Source of the DNA: Gammaproteobacteria bacterium
Lineage (GTDB): Bacteria > Pseudomonadota > Gammaproteobacteria > SZUA-152
Assembly: GCA_021647705.1 (NCBI GenBank)
Contig: JAKIUF010000031.1
Coordinates: forward strand, 1 to 54,373
Reading direction: 5' to 3'
DNA: 54,373 nt
Made by a program: the position numbers and the translations under genes. A model generated the notes under the pieces. It searched no databases. It was not told the DNA's origin and was given only the letters and a program-made list of their open reading frames with translations. This document shows positions 32,945 to 42,009 of the stretch, piece by piece. The first letter of the stretch is position 1, and every line of letters starts with the position of its first letter.

Positions 32945-33634
32945 TTATTTTTCATCTACCGATGATTTCAGACTAAAACAATAACCACGGCCACGCAGCG
33001 TCTCAATGATATTCAGCGAATTTTGTGGGTCCAGCTTGCGTCTCAAACGTCCGACAAATACTTCAATCACATTACTGTCACGATCAAAATCCTGATCATA
33101 AATATGCTCCGTCAATTCCGCCTTAGAAACAACCTGACCGGCGCGTACTATCAAATACTCTAAGACTCGATATTCATACGCCGTAAGTTCAACCGGCTCA
33201 TCATGCATAGTGACTTTTTGTGCCAATGAATCCAACGTTAAGGGGCCAAACATCACTACTGATTGCGTCCAACCGACAGCCCTGCGCAATAAAGCTCTGA
33301 TACGCGCAATCAATTCTTCCATATGGAAGGGTTTCACCAGATAGTCATCACCACCTGCATCCAGCCCTTCCACCTTATCTTGCCAGCGATCACGTGCGGT
33401 TAAGATAAGAATAGGGAAATCTCGCCCCGCTGCACGCAGCTGGCGAATCACTTCAATACCCGAAATTTCTGGCAATCCTAAATCTACAACCCCTACATCG
33501 ATAGGGTATTCCTGACCAAGAAACAACCCTTCGCGACCACCCGCTACTTCATCAACGGCAAAGCCTTCCTGGCGCAATCGTGTCGCCAATTGCGTCCGCA
33601 GCTGCTCTTCATCTTCAACAATTAATACGCGCAT
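32945..33634 (-). CDS. OmpR/PhoB-family response regulator, apparently orphan
   Basis: A 229-residue two-domain regulator. The receiver (1-115) has EDEEQLR, VVDLGLPEISGIEV with Asp51, ILTARD and KPFHMEEL. The DNA-binding winged helix (about 128-222) has TLDSLAQKVTMHDEPVELTAYEYRVLEYLIVRAGQVVSKAELTEHIYDQDFDRDSNVIEVFVGRLRRKLDP, typical of the QseB/PmrA-type branch. It would activate or repress genes when phosphorylated by a histidine kinase. No kinase gene adjoins it on either side, although a downstream kinase is the usual partner. It runs convergent to the GTPase operon. Confidence 0.9.
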   Translation of the reverse strand: MRVLIVEDEEQLRTQLATRLRQEGFAVDEVAGGREGLFLGQEYPIDVGVVDLGLPEISGIEVIRQLRAAGRDFPILILTARDRWQDKVEGLDAGGDDYLVKPFHMEELIARIRALLRRAVGWTQSVVMFGPLTLDSLAQKVTMHDEPVELTAYEYRVLEYLIVRAGQVVSKAELTEHIYDQDFDRDSNVIEVFVGRLRRKLDPQNSLNIIETLRGRGYCFSLKSSVDEK

Positions 33635-33967
33635 TTATCTGTAGCTGCTAATGTTTTAAAAAAATTTCCGGTATGACAGGGCTAAAGTCCCAACATATCT
33701 AGGGGCTTTCCATCAATCACATTAAGAATTATCGCACGAATATCAAGCATGCATAGAAAATACGGGGAAGAATCAGGCAGAGATGCCACGATCAATAGAA
33801 AAAATAAGGATAGTTGGCTTGAGACAAGGATCACTCATCCCAAGCAAACCAAAGGTGGTGGTACTCACCAAAAATGCGGACTAGGCACCCAGGGGGTTGA
33901 GCGCCATTTCCTTGTCCTTTTAAAAACCGGGTTTGCGTCCGTAAACACAAACCGAAACAACTTGTTT
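33635..33967. other. Intergenic region between cytochrome c and the response regulator
   Basis: About 330 bases with no convincing gene; the plus-strand frame at 33749-34027 is not protein-like and covers the cytochrome's end. It holds the cytochrome terminator (33922-33954) and should hold the promoter of the response regulator gene. Confidence 0.5.
33922..33954 (-). terminator. Intrinsic terminator of the cytochrome c gene
   Basis: On the minus strand CGGTTTG (plus 33948-33954) pairs with CAAACCCG (plus 33928-33935), with one extra base, and is followed by a U-run (plus A-run 33922-33926). It begins 13 bases after the cytochrome stop codon. Confidence 0.65.
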
Positions 33968-34273
33968 TTAGAGCGCCAGTATAAAATCAACCAATTTTTC
34001 AATATTTTCATCGGAAACACGCGGTGAATACGGAGGCATAGGAGCTGCTCCCCATGCGCCTTTACCACCAGCTTTCACTTTTCCGATCATGTTTTCTTTG
34101 GCTCCAGCATCACCCTTGTACTTGTCAGCCACTTCCTTCCATCCAGGCCCAACAATCTTTTTATCGATACTGTGACAGGCCAGACAACCACTCTTCTTGG
34201 CCAATTCCAGGTCAGCCATTGCACTACCTGAGGCCAACATCATCACACTTGCTGCTAAAATGATTTTTTTCAT
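33968..34273 (-). CDS. Small periplasmic c-type cytochrome
   Basis: A 101-residue class I cytochrome c of the c551/c5-like size. A signal peptide (MKKIILAASVMMLASGSAMA) is followed by KKSGCLACHS, whose CLACH is the heme-attachment motif. VGPGWKEVADKYKGDAGAKENMIGKVKAGGKGAWG comes next, then the axial Met in APMPPYSPRVSDENIEKLVDFILAL. It would shuttle electrons in the periplasm to a terminal oxidase or reductase; no partner is encoded next to it. It is followed by its own terminator. Confidence 0.93.
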   Translation of the reverse strand: MKKIILAASVMMLASGSAMADLELAKKSGCLACHSIDKKIVGPGWKEVADKYKGDAGAKENMIGKVKAGGKGAWGAAPMPPYSPRVSDENIEKLVDFILAL

Positions 34274-34388
34274 TTTAAATCTCCATCGTTTTTATTTGGA
34301 ACGATTTCTCAACCGATGAATACAAGGTACAGGGAAGAAGCTGAACGCAAACTGAACGTGCGGACTAAAGCAATGATAAAACCGACGA

Positions 34389-35594
34389 TTATACTAAATT
34401 ATTATAATTTCGAGCATTTTTCACCAGTCGGATACGCATTTTTTGCCAGGGGTCAGACCAAGACAACCCCGAAGCCATCAGTGCCCGACACAATTTCAGC
34501 TCACCGTTAACGTCATCAAGATGCACAAATTCTGGAGCTGGCCCCTCTGCTCGCGGGCAATCCATACCCCCTTCAAAGCCCTGATTGTGATAATTGCCCA
34601 GCGGCAACGTAATACCCACTGTGGGCAAGCCCCAAGCGGTCGCCGCTGTGGCTTCACAGGCACCGCCATCCATCAACCGGCGTTGGTGGGCCTTAGGCAA
34701 AACCTTTTCTGCTATCTCCGAAAGCACCTGTAGCGCACCACTTTCAAATGGCGTACGTCGATCCCCCAAGCGTACCACCGGACCTTTGCCGACACGGGCA
34801 CCCGGTAATGTGCGGGATGCCTCAAGACTGACACACACTAGTGGACGTTTTGCCGCCGCCAGCCAACCCAGCTCAAAATGCTGCACAGCACCCACAAAGC
34901 CTACCTCTTCCGCCCGTGTCAGCAAACCGATAAATGGTGCACCTGCATTGCGCCGATGCAAATCAATGGCCGTGGAAACAATGGCAAACACGCCCACCAA
35001 ATCATCCGCAGCCCGGGTATACAAACGTTTACCGCTAACCCAACAATGGGAACGAAAGGCGAAACTGCCAAACAGGCTTTTTGCCTGACGCCCGGCATAA
35101 CGTTCCGCCAGCAACATGCCATCCGGCACTTGAAACTGTACTTCGGCACGATCTATGGCCCAGCCTGCTTTCAGTAGCTTTGGTTTGATCAATCGGGCCC
35201 GCACTGTGGAATTCGTAATCTCGCCGTCATCATCAGCCAACCACAACCGGGCATCGGAGAGGTGTTTGAGTGGAGAACCGCCATGCCATTTCACAGCCAG
35301 CCGATTGGCGGCCAGCCACTTTACGCCGTGAAACCCAGGATGATCCATATGCGCAATAAAAATGCGTACCGGTTCGTTTTTATTCGCACTTGTTGTATGC
35401 CGGTTCAGCAAACGTTGATAAGCCGTTGCTGTGGCTACGCCTACGACCAAATTGCCCACTGGATCAAAAAAATGTGCGACACCGGCCTGTTTCAGATGGG
35501 CTGACACACAACGTGCCACGTGCTGTTCACGAAAAGGGGCCGCTGGCTGGCGAAGGATATCTTTGAGCAAAGAGAGACGTTTAGCTGTCAGCAT
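34389..35594 (-). CDS. M42-like (FrvX-type) metallopeptidase
   Basis: A 401-residue zinc/cobalt peptidase of the M20/M28/M42 clan, probably a cytoplasmic aminopeptidase. Metal ligands can be traced: IFIAHMDHPGF (first His and Asp), AADDLVGVFAIVSTAI (bridging Asp), RAEEVGFVGA (Glu pair) and VSLEAS. A late His is seen in GNYHNQGFEGG. The N-terminus LLKDILRQPAAPFREQHVARCVSAHLKQAG is typical. A residue stretch with WHGGSPLKHLSDARLWLADDDGEI forms the inserted dimerisation part. It is single and codes from the divergent side of the cytochrome gene. The exact substrate is unknown. Confidence 0.83.
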   Translation of the reverse strand: MLTAKRLSLLKDILRQPAAPFREQHVARCVSAHLKQAGVAHFFDPVGNLVVGVATATAYQRLLNRHTTSANKNEPVRIFIAHMDHPGFHGVKWLAANRLAVKWHGGSPLKHLSDARLWLADDDGEITNSTVRARLIKPKLLKAGWAIDRAEVQFQVPDGMLLAERYAGRQAKSLFGSFAFRSHCWVSGKRLYTRAADDLVGVFAIVSTAIDLHRRNAGAPFIGLLTRAEEVGFVGAVQHFELGWLAAAKRPLVCVSLEASRTLPGARVGKGPVVRLGDRRTPFESGALQVLSEIAEKVLPKAHQRRLMDGGACEATAATAWGLPTVGITLPLGNYHNQGFEGGMDCPRAEGPAPEFVHLDDVNGELKLCRALMASGLSWSDPWQKMRIRLVKNARNYNNLV

Positions 35595-35627
35595 TATTGC
35601 AGCAGGCTAAAGGTAAATTGGGCGAAT

Positions 35628-36044
35628 TCAGTCTCGATCACGTTGATCTGTGAAACGTTTCACTTTAGCCATGTGGATTTCACCTTCATGCACTGCACCT
35701 TCAGCAATGGCAATGAACGGGCTGGTAAGACTGCCGCGAATCTTCGCCGTACACACAATTTCCATTTTTTCCCGAGCAGTGATCGAACCTTCCACCTGCC
35801 CGGCAATAACAACGTATTTAGCGGTAATGTCACCGACCCAGCATCCACCTTCACCGATGACCAACGCCCCGTCGAGTTCGCTACTACCTTCCACCCGACC
35901 CAGTACAATGGTATGCCCTCTACCGCCAATAGTACCGGTGAAAATACTTTCCAAGCCAATACTGGTGGTGAAGCCAGCAACGCTATCCAAGCTACGACGG
36001 CCCTTGTTGTTGGTCAGGTGGATTTTCGGGTCTTCGCTGGCCAT
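35628..36044 (-). CDS. Bactofilin (polymer-forming cytoskeletal protein)
   Basis: A 138-residue bactofilin (DUF583). A disordered head (MASEDPKIHLTNNKGRRSLDSVAG) precedes a right-handed beta-helix of repeating short strands: TSIGLESIFTGTIGGRGHTIVLGRVEGSSELDGALVIGEGGCWVGDITAKYVVIAGQVEGSITAREKMEIVCTAKIRGSLTSPFIAIAEGAVHEGEIHM. Bactofilins polymerise without nucleotides and place wall or polysaccharide enzymes in the cell. It lies only 12 bases after fabB and may be on its transcript, an unusual link. Other bactofilins pair with M23 peptidases; none is present here. Confidence 0.9.
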   Translation of the reverse strand: MASEDPKIHLTNNKGRRSLDSVAGFTTSIGLESIFTGTIGGRGHTIVLGRVEGSSELDGALVIGEGGCWVGDITAKYVVIAGQVEGSITAREKMEIVCTAKIRGSLTSPFIAIAEGAVHEGEIHMAKVKRFTDQRDRD

Positions 36045-36056
36045 GGTGCTGAGGAA

Positions 36057-37274
36057 TCAGTCGCGAAACCGCTGAAATATGAGACAGGCATTGGTGCCAC
36101 CAAAGCCGAAGCTATTGGACATCACTCTATTTAGCTGAACATCATCCACGCGTGTTTGTACAATGGGCATACCCTGCGCATCTTCGTCAAGATTTTCCAC
36201 ATTGGCTGAGGCTGCCACAAAATCACCTTGCATCATCAGCAACGAATAAATCGCTTCATTGACGCCCGCTGCACCCAGCGCATGCCCAGTCAGCGATTTA
36301 GTGGAACTGATTTTGGGAATATTATCGCCAAACACCTCACGTACAGCACCCAGTTCACGGGTATCCCCCACTGGCGTGCTGGTCCCATGGGCGTTGATGT
36401 AATCAATATCACTATCAACCGTCGCCATGGCCTGCTGCATACAACGTACCGCACCTTCGCCGGAGGGCTGCACCATATCGTAACCGTCACAGGTGGCACC
36501 ATACCCCACAAGTTCACCGTAAATTTTTGCGCCGCGAGCCAAGGCATGATCTAACTCTTCCAGTACCAGTAGACCACCACCACCGGCGATCACAAAGCCA
36601 TCACGGTCGGCATCATAAGCCCGCGAAGCCTTTTCAGGTGTCTCATTATATTTGGATGACATGGCACCCATGGCATCAAACAACACCGACTGACTCCAGT
36701 GCAACTCCTCGCCACCACCAGCAAAGACAATGTCCTGTTTGCCCATCTGGATCAATTCCGCGCCGTTGCCAATACAATGCGCGCTGGTGGAGCAAGCCGA
36801 GCTGATGGAATAGCTTACGCCTTTGATTTTAAAGGCAGTGCCCAAACAGGCAGAAGTGGTGCTGCCCATAGTGCGTGGCACCATGAACGGACCGACTTTG
36901 CGCACACCTTTGGAGCGCAGCAAATCGGCAGCCAACACCACGTTTTCGTTGGAGGCACCACCAGAGCCAACCACCAGACCACTGCGCGGATTGGAAATGT
37001 CATCTTCTGTGAGTCCGGCATCTTCCAAGGCTTCTTTCATCGCCAGATAATTATAGGCGGCAGCCCCTCCCATAAACCGGTATAACCTGCGATCAATCAG
37101 TTCCTTGGTATCCAATGCCACATCGCCATACACACAACTGCGAAACCCAAGATCTGCATATTCTTGGCTAAAGCTGATCCCTGAACGGCCTTCACGAAGG
37201 GACTCTGCCACTTCTTGTTGATTATTTCCAATGCTGGACACGATGCCCATACCAGTGACGACGACACGTTTCAA
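36057..37274 (-). CDS. fabB: Beta-ketoacyl-ACP synthase I (FabB)
   Basis: FabB condenses malonyl-ACP with acyl-ACP and is needed for the anaerobic unsaturated-fatty-acid pathway. At 405 residues it has the family length. The catalytic triad is visible: Cys in [16 protein letters not shown] (about 160), His in [13 protein letters not shown] (about 296) and His in [12 protein letters not shown] (about 331). The N-terminus [18 protein letters not shown] and the C-terminus [14 protein letters not shown] are typical. It follows fabA by 72 bases, forming the standard fabA-fabB operon that lets the cell make unsaturated fatty acids without oxygen. Confidence 0.97.
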   Translation of the reverse strand: MKRVVVTGMGIVSSIGNNQQEVAESLREGRSGISFSQEYADLGFRSCVYGDVALDTKELIDRRLYRFMGGAAAYNYLAMKEALEDAGLTEDDISNPRSGLVVGSGGASNENVVLAADLLRSKGVRKVGPFMVPRTMGSTTSACLGTAFKIKGVSYSISSACSTSAHCIGNGAELIQMGKQDIVFAGGGEELHWSQSVLFDAMGAMSSKYNETPEKASRAYDADRDGFVIAGGGGLLVLEELDHALARGAKIYGELVGYGATCDGYDMVQPSGEGAVRCMQQAMATVDSDIDYINAHGTSTPVGDTRELGAVREVFGDNIPKISSTKSLTGHALGAAGVNEAIYSLLMMQGDFVAASANVENLDEDAQGMPIVQTRVDDVQLNRVMSNSFGFGGTNACLIFQRFRD

Positions 37275-37346
37275 AACTGTTTCCTCCTGCCGGACGCTTT
37301 ACTTAATTTCTGCTGTTTACTTGAATTCTGCTAACACACTCTTCGA

Positions 37347-37862
37347 TTAAAAATTTTCTGTCGAGGTAAACAAACCTACCCGCAAATCGTTGGCAGAATA
37401 AATCTCGCGGCCATCAACTTCCATTACCGCATTGCCTATGCCCATTACCAATTTGCGCAAAATGACGCGCTTCATGTTAATACGGTAGGTGATTTTTTTA
37501 TTTTCCGGCGTTACCTGACCAAAAAATTTCACCTCACCTGCTCCCAGCGCCCGTCCTCGACCTGGCCCACCCATCCAACCCAGAAAAAACCCCACCAGCT
37601 GCCACATAGCATCAACGCCCAGGCAGCCAGGCATCACCGGGTCATTTTTGAAATGACAATCGAAAAACCATAGATCGGGAGTAATATCCAGCTCGGCAAC
37701 AATTTCACCCTTGCCAAACTCACCACCTTCATCAGATATATGGGTGATGCGATCACACATCAACATCGGAGGCAGGGGTAATTGTGCATTACCCGGCCCA
37801 TACATTTCACCGCGTGCGCAGGCTAACAGTTCTTCTCGTGAAAATTGGTTTTGCTTTGACAT
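37347..37862 (-). CDS. fabA: 3-hydroxydecanoyl-ACP dehydratase/isomerase FabA
   Basis: FabA dehydrates 3-hydroxydecanoyl-ACP and isomerises the trans-2 product to cis-3-decenoyl-ACP, committing it to unsaturated fatty acids. The 171 residues show [32 protein letters not shown], containing the active-site His (in CHF) and Asp (in GVDAMWQ). The C-terminal [12 protein letters not shown] is typical. It is first in the fabA-fabB pair. The 297-base upstream region has inverted repeats described separately. Confidence 0.97.
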   Translation of the reverse strand: MSKQNQFSREELLACARGEMYGPGNAQLPLPPMLMCDRITHISDEGGEFGKGEIVAELDITPDLWFFDCHFKNDPVMPGCLGVDAMWQLVGFFLGWMGGPGRGRALGAGEVKFFGQVTPENKKITYRINMKRVILRKLVMGIGNAVMEVDGREIYSANDLRVGLFTSTENF

Positions 37863-38159
37863 AGCTACTTGTTTTCGCCACCTAATAGTGGCTCCTCCCC
37901 AGGATGGTTAACACCATTTTGTTGTTTGAGCATTTGCACACTAATTTTATTTATGATCTAAATCGCCATATTCTGAACAGCTGTATACGATTAAAGACGG
38001 GCAAGGGTATCACATCAGCTGTGTATTTTGGAGCACACCCGAGCCGGGGTCAACGACTCCCGGCCATAGCCGAATGTTAACCGGACATTACATTCGGGAC
38101 TCATTGCTGTTTAGAACCCGTGCAAGCGAAATCAACTGGAAATCAATCTGTGCATGTGT
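37863..38159. promoter_or_regulatory. fabA upstream / relA downstream region with inverted repeats
   Basis: Two tandem hairpins occur: GCCGGG..CCCGGC (38043-38048 with 38059-38064) and CCGAATGT..ACATTCGG (38070-38077 with 38090-38097). Neither is followed by a U-run. Closer to fabA, ACAGCTGT centred near 37981 lies in a partly symmetric CTGAACAGCTGTATACG, loosely like a FabR/DesT-type operator. That assignment is weak. Confidence 0.4.
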
Positions 38160-40361
38160 TCATGGCTCCTGTTTTTCAGGAAGATCGCGTACGGCCTCCA
38201 TAACATTGGGCAATTGCTCCAATTTGGCCAATGCCTGACTCAATTGTTCAACATCATGAATATCCAGCGTCAGAGTCATATTAGCAAGGTTGCTTCTGGG
38301 GTCTGTCAGGGTATTCACCGCCGAGACATTCAATTGTGCGTTACTCAACACTTCCGTAATATCGCGCAGTAAACCTTGGCGATCAAACGCCCGTACACAG
38401 ATGTTCACAGTATAGGTTTGCTGGCTGCCACGACTCCATTCAACATCAATTAACCGCTCCGGCTCTTCCCGCTTCAGACGCAATAAATTCCGGCAGTCAT
38501 TACGATGCACAGTAATTCCACGGCCACGCGTGATGTAACCAACAATTTGGTCATAAGGTACGGGTTTGCAACATCGTGCAACATGGGTAACCAGCTCACC
38601 CACACCCATAATGCGAACGCCATCGGATTGATCATTTTTAGCTGCGGAAGCCCTTGCCCGTGGAGAAGTTTTTCCCGGCTGCCGTGTGGCTGGCAAAACC
38701 AACGCAGACAAACGCCCGGCAATTTGCGCACTGGTGATATCCCCACAACCTACCGCAGCAAAAAACTCATCTATCGAGGAACGCTTAAATTGCTTTGCAA
38801 GAGAGTCAAAGTTGACCTCAGAAAGACCAAGGCGCTGAAATTCCTTTTCCACCACATCACGACCATCCGCAGCGTTATTAGCAAAGTCCTGCTGCCGAAA
38901 CCATGCACGTACTTTGGCACGCGCACGCGCACCGGTGAGATAACCAAGATGCGGATTCAACCAATCCCGGCTCGGCTTACTTTGCTTTGAGGTCAGAATT
39001 TCAACCTGCTCGCCGTTTTTTAATGCATAACCAATAGACACAATCTTCCCATTGACTTTAGCCCCCCGAAAACCGTGCCCTACATCGGTGTGTATGTGGT
39101 AGGCAAAATCCAGTGGTGTAGAGCCTTTGGGCAGATCCAGCACCTTGCCTTGCGGCGTTAATACATAAACCCGGTCCTGAAAAACTTCAGACTTGAAACG
39201 ATCAATAAAGTCGTCCATATCTCGCTCTTCATCTTTCCATTCCAATATTTGACGCAACCAGGATATTTTCTCCCGATAAACATCATTTTGACGGCCGCCC
39301 TCTTTGTATCCCCAGTGTGCCGCTACACCGTGCTCGGAATGTTGGTGCATTTCATGGGTACGAATCTGTATTTCCAGCGTCTTCCCATCCGGGCCAATCA
39401 CTGCTGTGTGCAAAGACTGGTAGCGGTTTTCTTTGGGTGATGCGATATAGTCATCAAACTCGCTGGGGATGGGCTGCCATAAGGTATGCACCAAACCTAA
39501 CGCGGCATAACACGCCGCCACATCGTCGACTAAAATCCGTACTGCGCGCACATCAAACAAGCCCTGAAACTCCACCGACTTGCCTTCCATTTTTCGCCAA
39601 ATGCTGTAAATGTGCTTCGGTCGCCCCACAACCTGCCCATCAACACCGGCCACATCAAGCTCATGGCGCAACTGTTTTACAACACCGGCAATGTACTTTT
39701 CACGATCCTCCCGGCGCTCATCCAGTAATAGTGCAATACGCTGATAATTTTCGGGCTCAAGAAAGCGAAAACTTAAATCTTCCAACTCCCACTTTAGTTG
39801 CCAGATACCCAGGCGATTAGCCAATGGTGCAAAAATATCCATTGTTTCACTGGCCACCCTGCGCCGGGACTCCTCCGGCATGGTCTTTAATTCACGCATG
39901 ACCTGCACACGCTCTGCAAGCTTGATCAACACCACGCGCACATCTTCTGCCATACCCAGCAACAGCTTGCGCAAACCTTCAAGGTGGATGAATTTTTCAT
40001 CGCTGCTTTGCTGTTGGAGCCGGTAATCATCGACAACGCGCAGCTCGCGAACACCCGCGACCATTTCGGCCACACTGGCACTGAAAAGGGGCTCCAGTTG
40101 CTCCGGAGGCAACATTACCGGGGGAATATCACTGAATAATGCAGCAACCAGAGGATCAGCATCCACATGCAGCGTCATTAAAATCTCAACCACACCCCGG
40201 GCGTGTAGCAGCAATGGCTCAACCGAAATACCCTGTGTTTTTGCCACAGCAACGATAAGAGCATCTGCTTCCAGCAATGCATCGTGCGCACCCTCGGGCA
40301 ACTGCGTGCTAATTTCACGCAACCAGTGTGATGCTTCAGGCAGCGTCATGCGAGAAAACAC
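38160..40361 (-). CDS. relA: GTP pyrophosphokinase RelA
   Basis: RelA makes (p)ppGpp on stalled ribosomes. The 733 residues match the family. The N-terminal hydrolase half is degenerate: LHVDADPLVAALFSDIP lacks the His-Asp pair, as in RelA and unlike SpoT. The synthetase domain (about 230-360) is intact (RAVRILVDDVAACYAALGLVHTLWQPIPSEFDDYIASPKENRYQSLHT .. EIQIRTHEMHQHSEHGVAAHW). The TGS domain (RVYVLTPQGKVLDLPKGSTPLDFAYHIHTDVGHGF), zinc-finger region (HVARCCKPVPYDQIVGYITRGRGITVHRNDC) and C-terminal ACT (RQGLLRDITEVLSNAQLNV) follow. The start is a GTG at 40361, or the ATG at 40349; neither has a clear ribosome site. Confidence 0.95.
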   Translation of the reverse strand: MFSRMTLPEASHWLREISTQLPEGAHDALLEADALIVAVAKTQGISVEPLLLHARGVVEILMTLHVDADPLVAALFSDIPPVMLPPEQLEPLFSASVAEMVAGVRELRVVDDYRLQQQSSDEKFIHLEGLRKLLLGMAEDVRVVLIKLAERVQVMRELKTMPEESRRRVASETMDIFAPLANRLGIWQLKWELEDLSFRFLEPENYQRIALLLDERREDREKYIAGVVKQLRHELDVAGVDGQVVGRPKHIYSIWRKMEGKSVEFQGLFDVRAVRILVDDVAACYAALGLVHTLWQPIPSEFDDYIASPKENRYQSLHTAVIGPDGKTLEIQIRTHEMHQHSEHGVAAHWGYKEGGRQNDVYREKISWLRQILEWKDEERDMDDFIDRFKSEVFQDRVYVLTPQGKVLDLPKGSTPLDFAYHIHTDVGHGFRGAKVNGKIVSIGYALKNGEQVEILTSKQSKPSRDWLNPHLGYLTGARARAKVRAWFRQQDFANNAADGRDVVEKEFQRLGLSEVNFDSLAKQFKRSSIDEFFAAVGCGDITSAQIAGRLSALVLPATRQPGKTSPRARASAAKNDQSDGVRIMGVGELVTHVARCCKPVPYDQIVGYITRGRGITVHRNDCRNLLRLKREEPERLIDVEWSRGSQQTYTVNICVRAFDRQGLLRDITEVLSNAQLNVSAVNTLTDPRSNLANMTLTLDIHDVEQLSQALAKLEQLPNVMEAVRDLPEKQEP

Positions 40362-40390
40362 TCATTGAAAAAGATAATTTTGCGGCAGAA

Positions 40391-41038
40391 TCACCAGGCT
40401 GGCGGCAGACGCTCATTAAGCGTGATAATTTTGTTCTCAATCGTAATGTAACCGCCAATGGACAGATCTCGTAAAATACGGCTGACCATTTCCCGTGATG
40501 CGCCCACCATACTGGCGATATCACGCTGCGTCAGTCGTTGTCTGATGACATTTTTCCCGTTTTCTTCTTCGGACATCTCCAGCAACAAGCGAGCAACCCG
40601 ACCATACACATCCATTAAAGCCAGACTGCGTACATTTTCAGTCAGCTCACGCAAGCGGCACGCCAACCCACGCATCACAACCAAAGCGATTGTCGCGTGC
40701 TGCTCCATACATTTTTCAAAGGCCGCTTTTGACAACACCGCCAGCTTAGTATCTTCCACCGTCATTACCGATGCCGAGCGCGGAGCCTCATCGAGAATAG
40801 CCAACTCACCGAAATACTCCCCGGCCCCTTGCATATTCAAGGTCACTTCCTTGCCCTCTTCGTCCGACAAAAACACCTTCACCTTGCCTGACAGCACCAC
40901 ATATAACGAATCCGATACATCACCCTCGCAGATCACCAAGGTATTTTTCGGAAAACTACGTGTAACCGCCAGACTGGATACAGCCGCCATCTCTGTCTCT
41001 GATAGTCCCGAAAATAGCGCAATATTTCTGAGTGCCAC
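40391..41038 (-). CDS. Crp/Fnr-family transcription regulator
   Basis: I place the start at the GTG at 41038 (read as M in MALRNIALFSGLSETEMAAV), which has AGGAG eight bases upstream, nine codons inside the longest frame. The 215 residues have a cyclic-nucleotide-binding fold (about 5-120): GDVSDSLYVVLSGKVKVFLSDEEGKEVTLNMQGAGEYFGELAILDEAPRSASVMTVEDTKLAVLSKAAFEKCM. A C-terminal HTH follows (RQRLTQRDIASMVGASREMVSRILRDLSIGGYITIENKII), with the E-R recognition helix. The Cys ligands of an FNR iron-sulphur cluster are absent, so it is more Crp-like. The arrangement GELAILDE-APRSA is like the cAMP phosphate-binding cassette. The ligand is not certain. Confidence 0.9.
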   Translation of the reverse strand: MALRNIALFSGLSETEMAAVSSLAVTRSFPKNTLVICEGDVSDSLYVVLSGKVKVFLSDEEGKEVTLNMQGAGEYFGELAILDEAPRSASVMTVEDTKLAVLSKAAFEKCMEQHATIALVVMRGLACRLRELTENVRSLALMDVYGRVARLLLEMSEEENGKNVIRQRLTQRDIASMVGASREMVSRILRDLSIGGYITIENKIITLNERLPPAW

Positions 41039-41355
41039 GTAAATACTCCTTACAGTAAGTCTCACTTTAAAATTGGACTATGTCTAAAAAAACCATTAAC
41101 CAAAAATGGGAATTTTCACAATAAACAAGTGTACTACCACCTTTCCCCGCAAAGCCCTCAAGCCTATCCTAATAAGCAGAAAAGGGGGAATCGGGTGAGG
41201 AATGACAAGGGTGTCATTACAGACTCGCGATTCTGGCACCACATAATGCAGCATGGCAAGTCGCGTTGCGACTTAACTTGTAAAATCGTTACACAGATAT
41301 CCCATAACAGCAACCATTACTAAAGAAAGCCAAAATAGAAACCGGACAACCCATA
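41039..41355. other. Divergent intergenic region with two short palindromes
   Basis: Between the Crp-type regulator (minus) and the 41356 gene (plus). Two perfect inverted repeats are seen: AATGACA-aggg-TGTCATT (41201-41218) and AAGTCGC-gtt-GCGACTT (41258-41274), 40 bases apart. They could be operators for the regulator or for the plus-strand gene. No other gene is evident. Confidence 0.5.
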
Positions 41356-41970
41356 ATGATCACTACACACGAAATCACAGGTTTCCCGCCCAGCCCACTC
41401 ATGGCGTACAACGGCGAAACATCAATTGCCCCCTCATCCCTCTCCGCCTGGAAAGCATTTCAGGCGGGCATGCAAATGCTACAGCGGTATGCGGATCGTT
41501 CACCCGTTGACATTCCTGCGATCGCAAAATCGAATCTACAGTTATTGCACCAGTCATTATCTTACGACTCACAATACAGTGACAATATCGACTATATCCG
41601 GCGGGAGGGAGTGGAAAGCGAGCAACCAATATTACGACGCCTGTATGCAGACCAAGGGCTTACGGCAGATCTGTTGGCATTCCAGGAAGGAACATCGATC
41701 AATTTAGCAACACTCCCACAGCGCTACACAATGCACCTGCTGATTTCAGGCAGCGCACAACTTGAACCGGAAAATAAAATCAGCAGTCCGGTACGGCATT
41801 GGTGGAATCGTATCGGTTCAAATAGCAATAAAAACTATTTGCGTAGCGGAGACGTTATCATTCGCTCATACAAACAAAAAAACAACCGACTCATTGCCCG
41901 TGGGAAAGATTGTTTGTTGTTGAGGGTACATACACCGACAGTAGAAGCATCCAGAAAAACGGCTTCGTAA
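41356..41970 (+). CDS. Hypothetical protein with cupin-like C-terminus
   Basis: A 204-residue protein I do not recognise. The N-terminal half is helical (SLSAWKAFQAGMQMLQRYADRSPVDIPAIAKSNLQLLHQSL). The C-terminal half could be a small beta-barrel of cupin or cyclic-nucleotide-binding type: LLAFQEGTSINLATLPQRYTMHLLISGSAQLEPEN .. NYLRSGDVIIRSYKQKNNRLIARGKDCLLLRVHTP. This resembles the ligand barrel in its LxSGDV and LLLRV strands but lacks metal ligands. It has no signal or membrane segment. It is a single gene, convergent with the Wsp operon. Confidence 0.65.
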   Translation: MITTHEITGFPPSPLMAYNGETSIAPSSLSAWKAFQAGMQMLQRYADRSPVDIPAIAKSNLQLLHQSLSYDSQYSDNIDYIRREGVESEQPILRRLYADQGLTADLLAFQEGTSINLATLPQRYTMHLLISGSAQLEPENKISSPVRHWWNRIGSNSNKNYLRSGDVIIRSYKQKNNRLIARGKDCLLLRVHTPTVEASRKTAS

Positions 41971-41986
41971 TGAAAATAAGCTTTAT

Positions 41987-42009
41987 GGGGAAAACTGAAT
42001 CAATTCCCC
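41987..42009. terminator. Bidirectional hairpin between the 41356 gene and wspR
   Basis: GGGGAA (41987-41992) pairs with TTCCCC (42004-42009). Short T-rich tracts follow on the plus side. It overlaps the stop codon of the cyclase gene, so it may serve both converging transcripts. Confidence 0.45.

Noticed and set aside
34594-35177. Long plus-strand frames opposite the peptidase gene
   Set aside because: The minus strand encodes a full M42-like protein with metal ligands; these are shadows.
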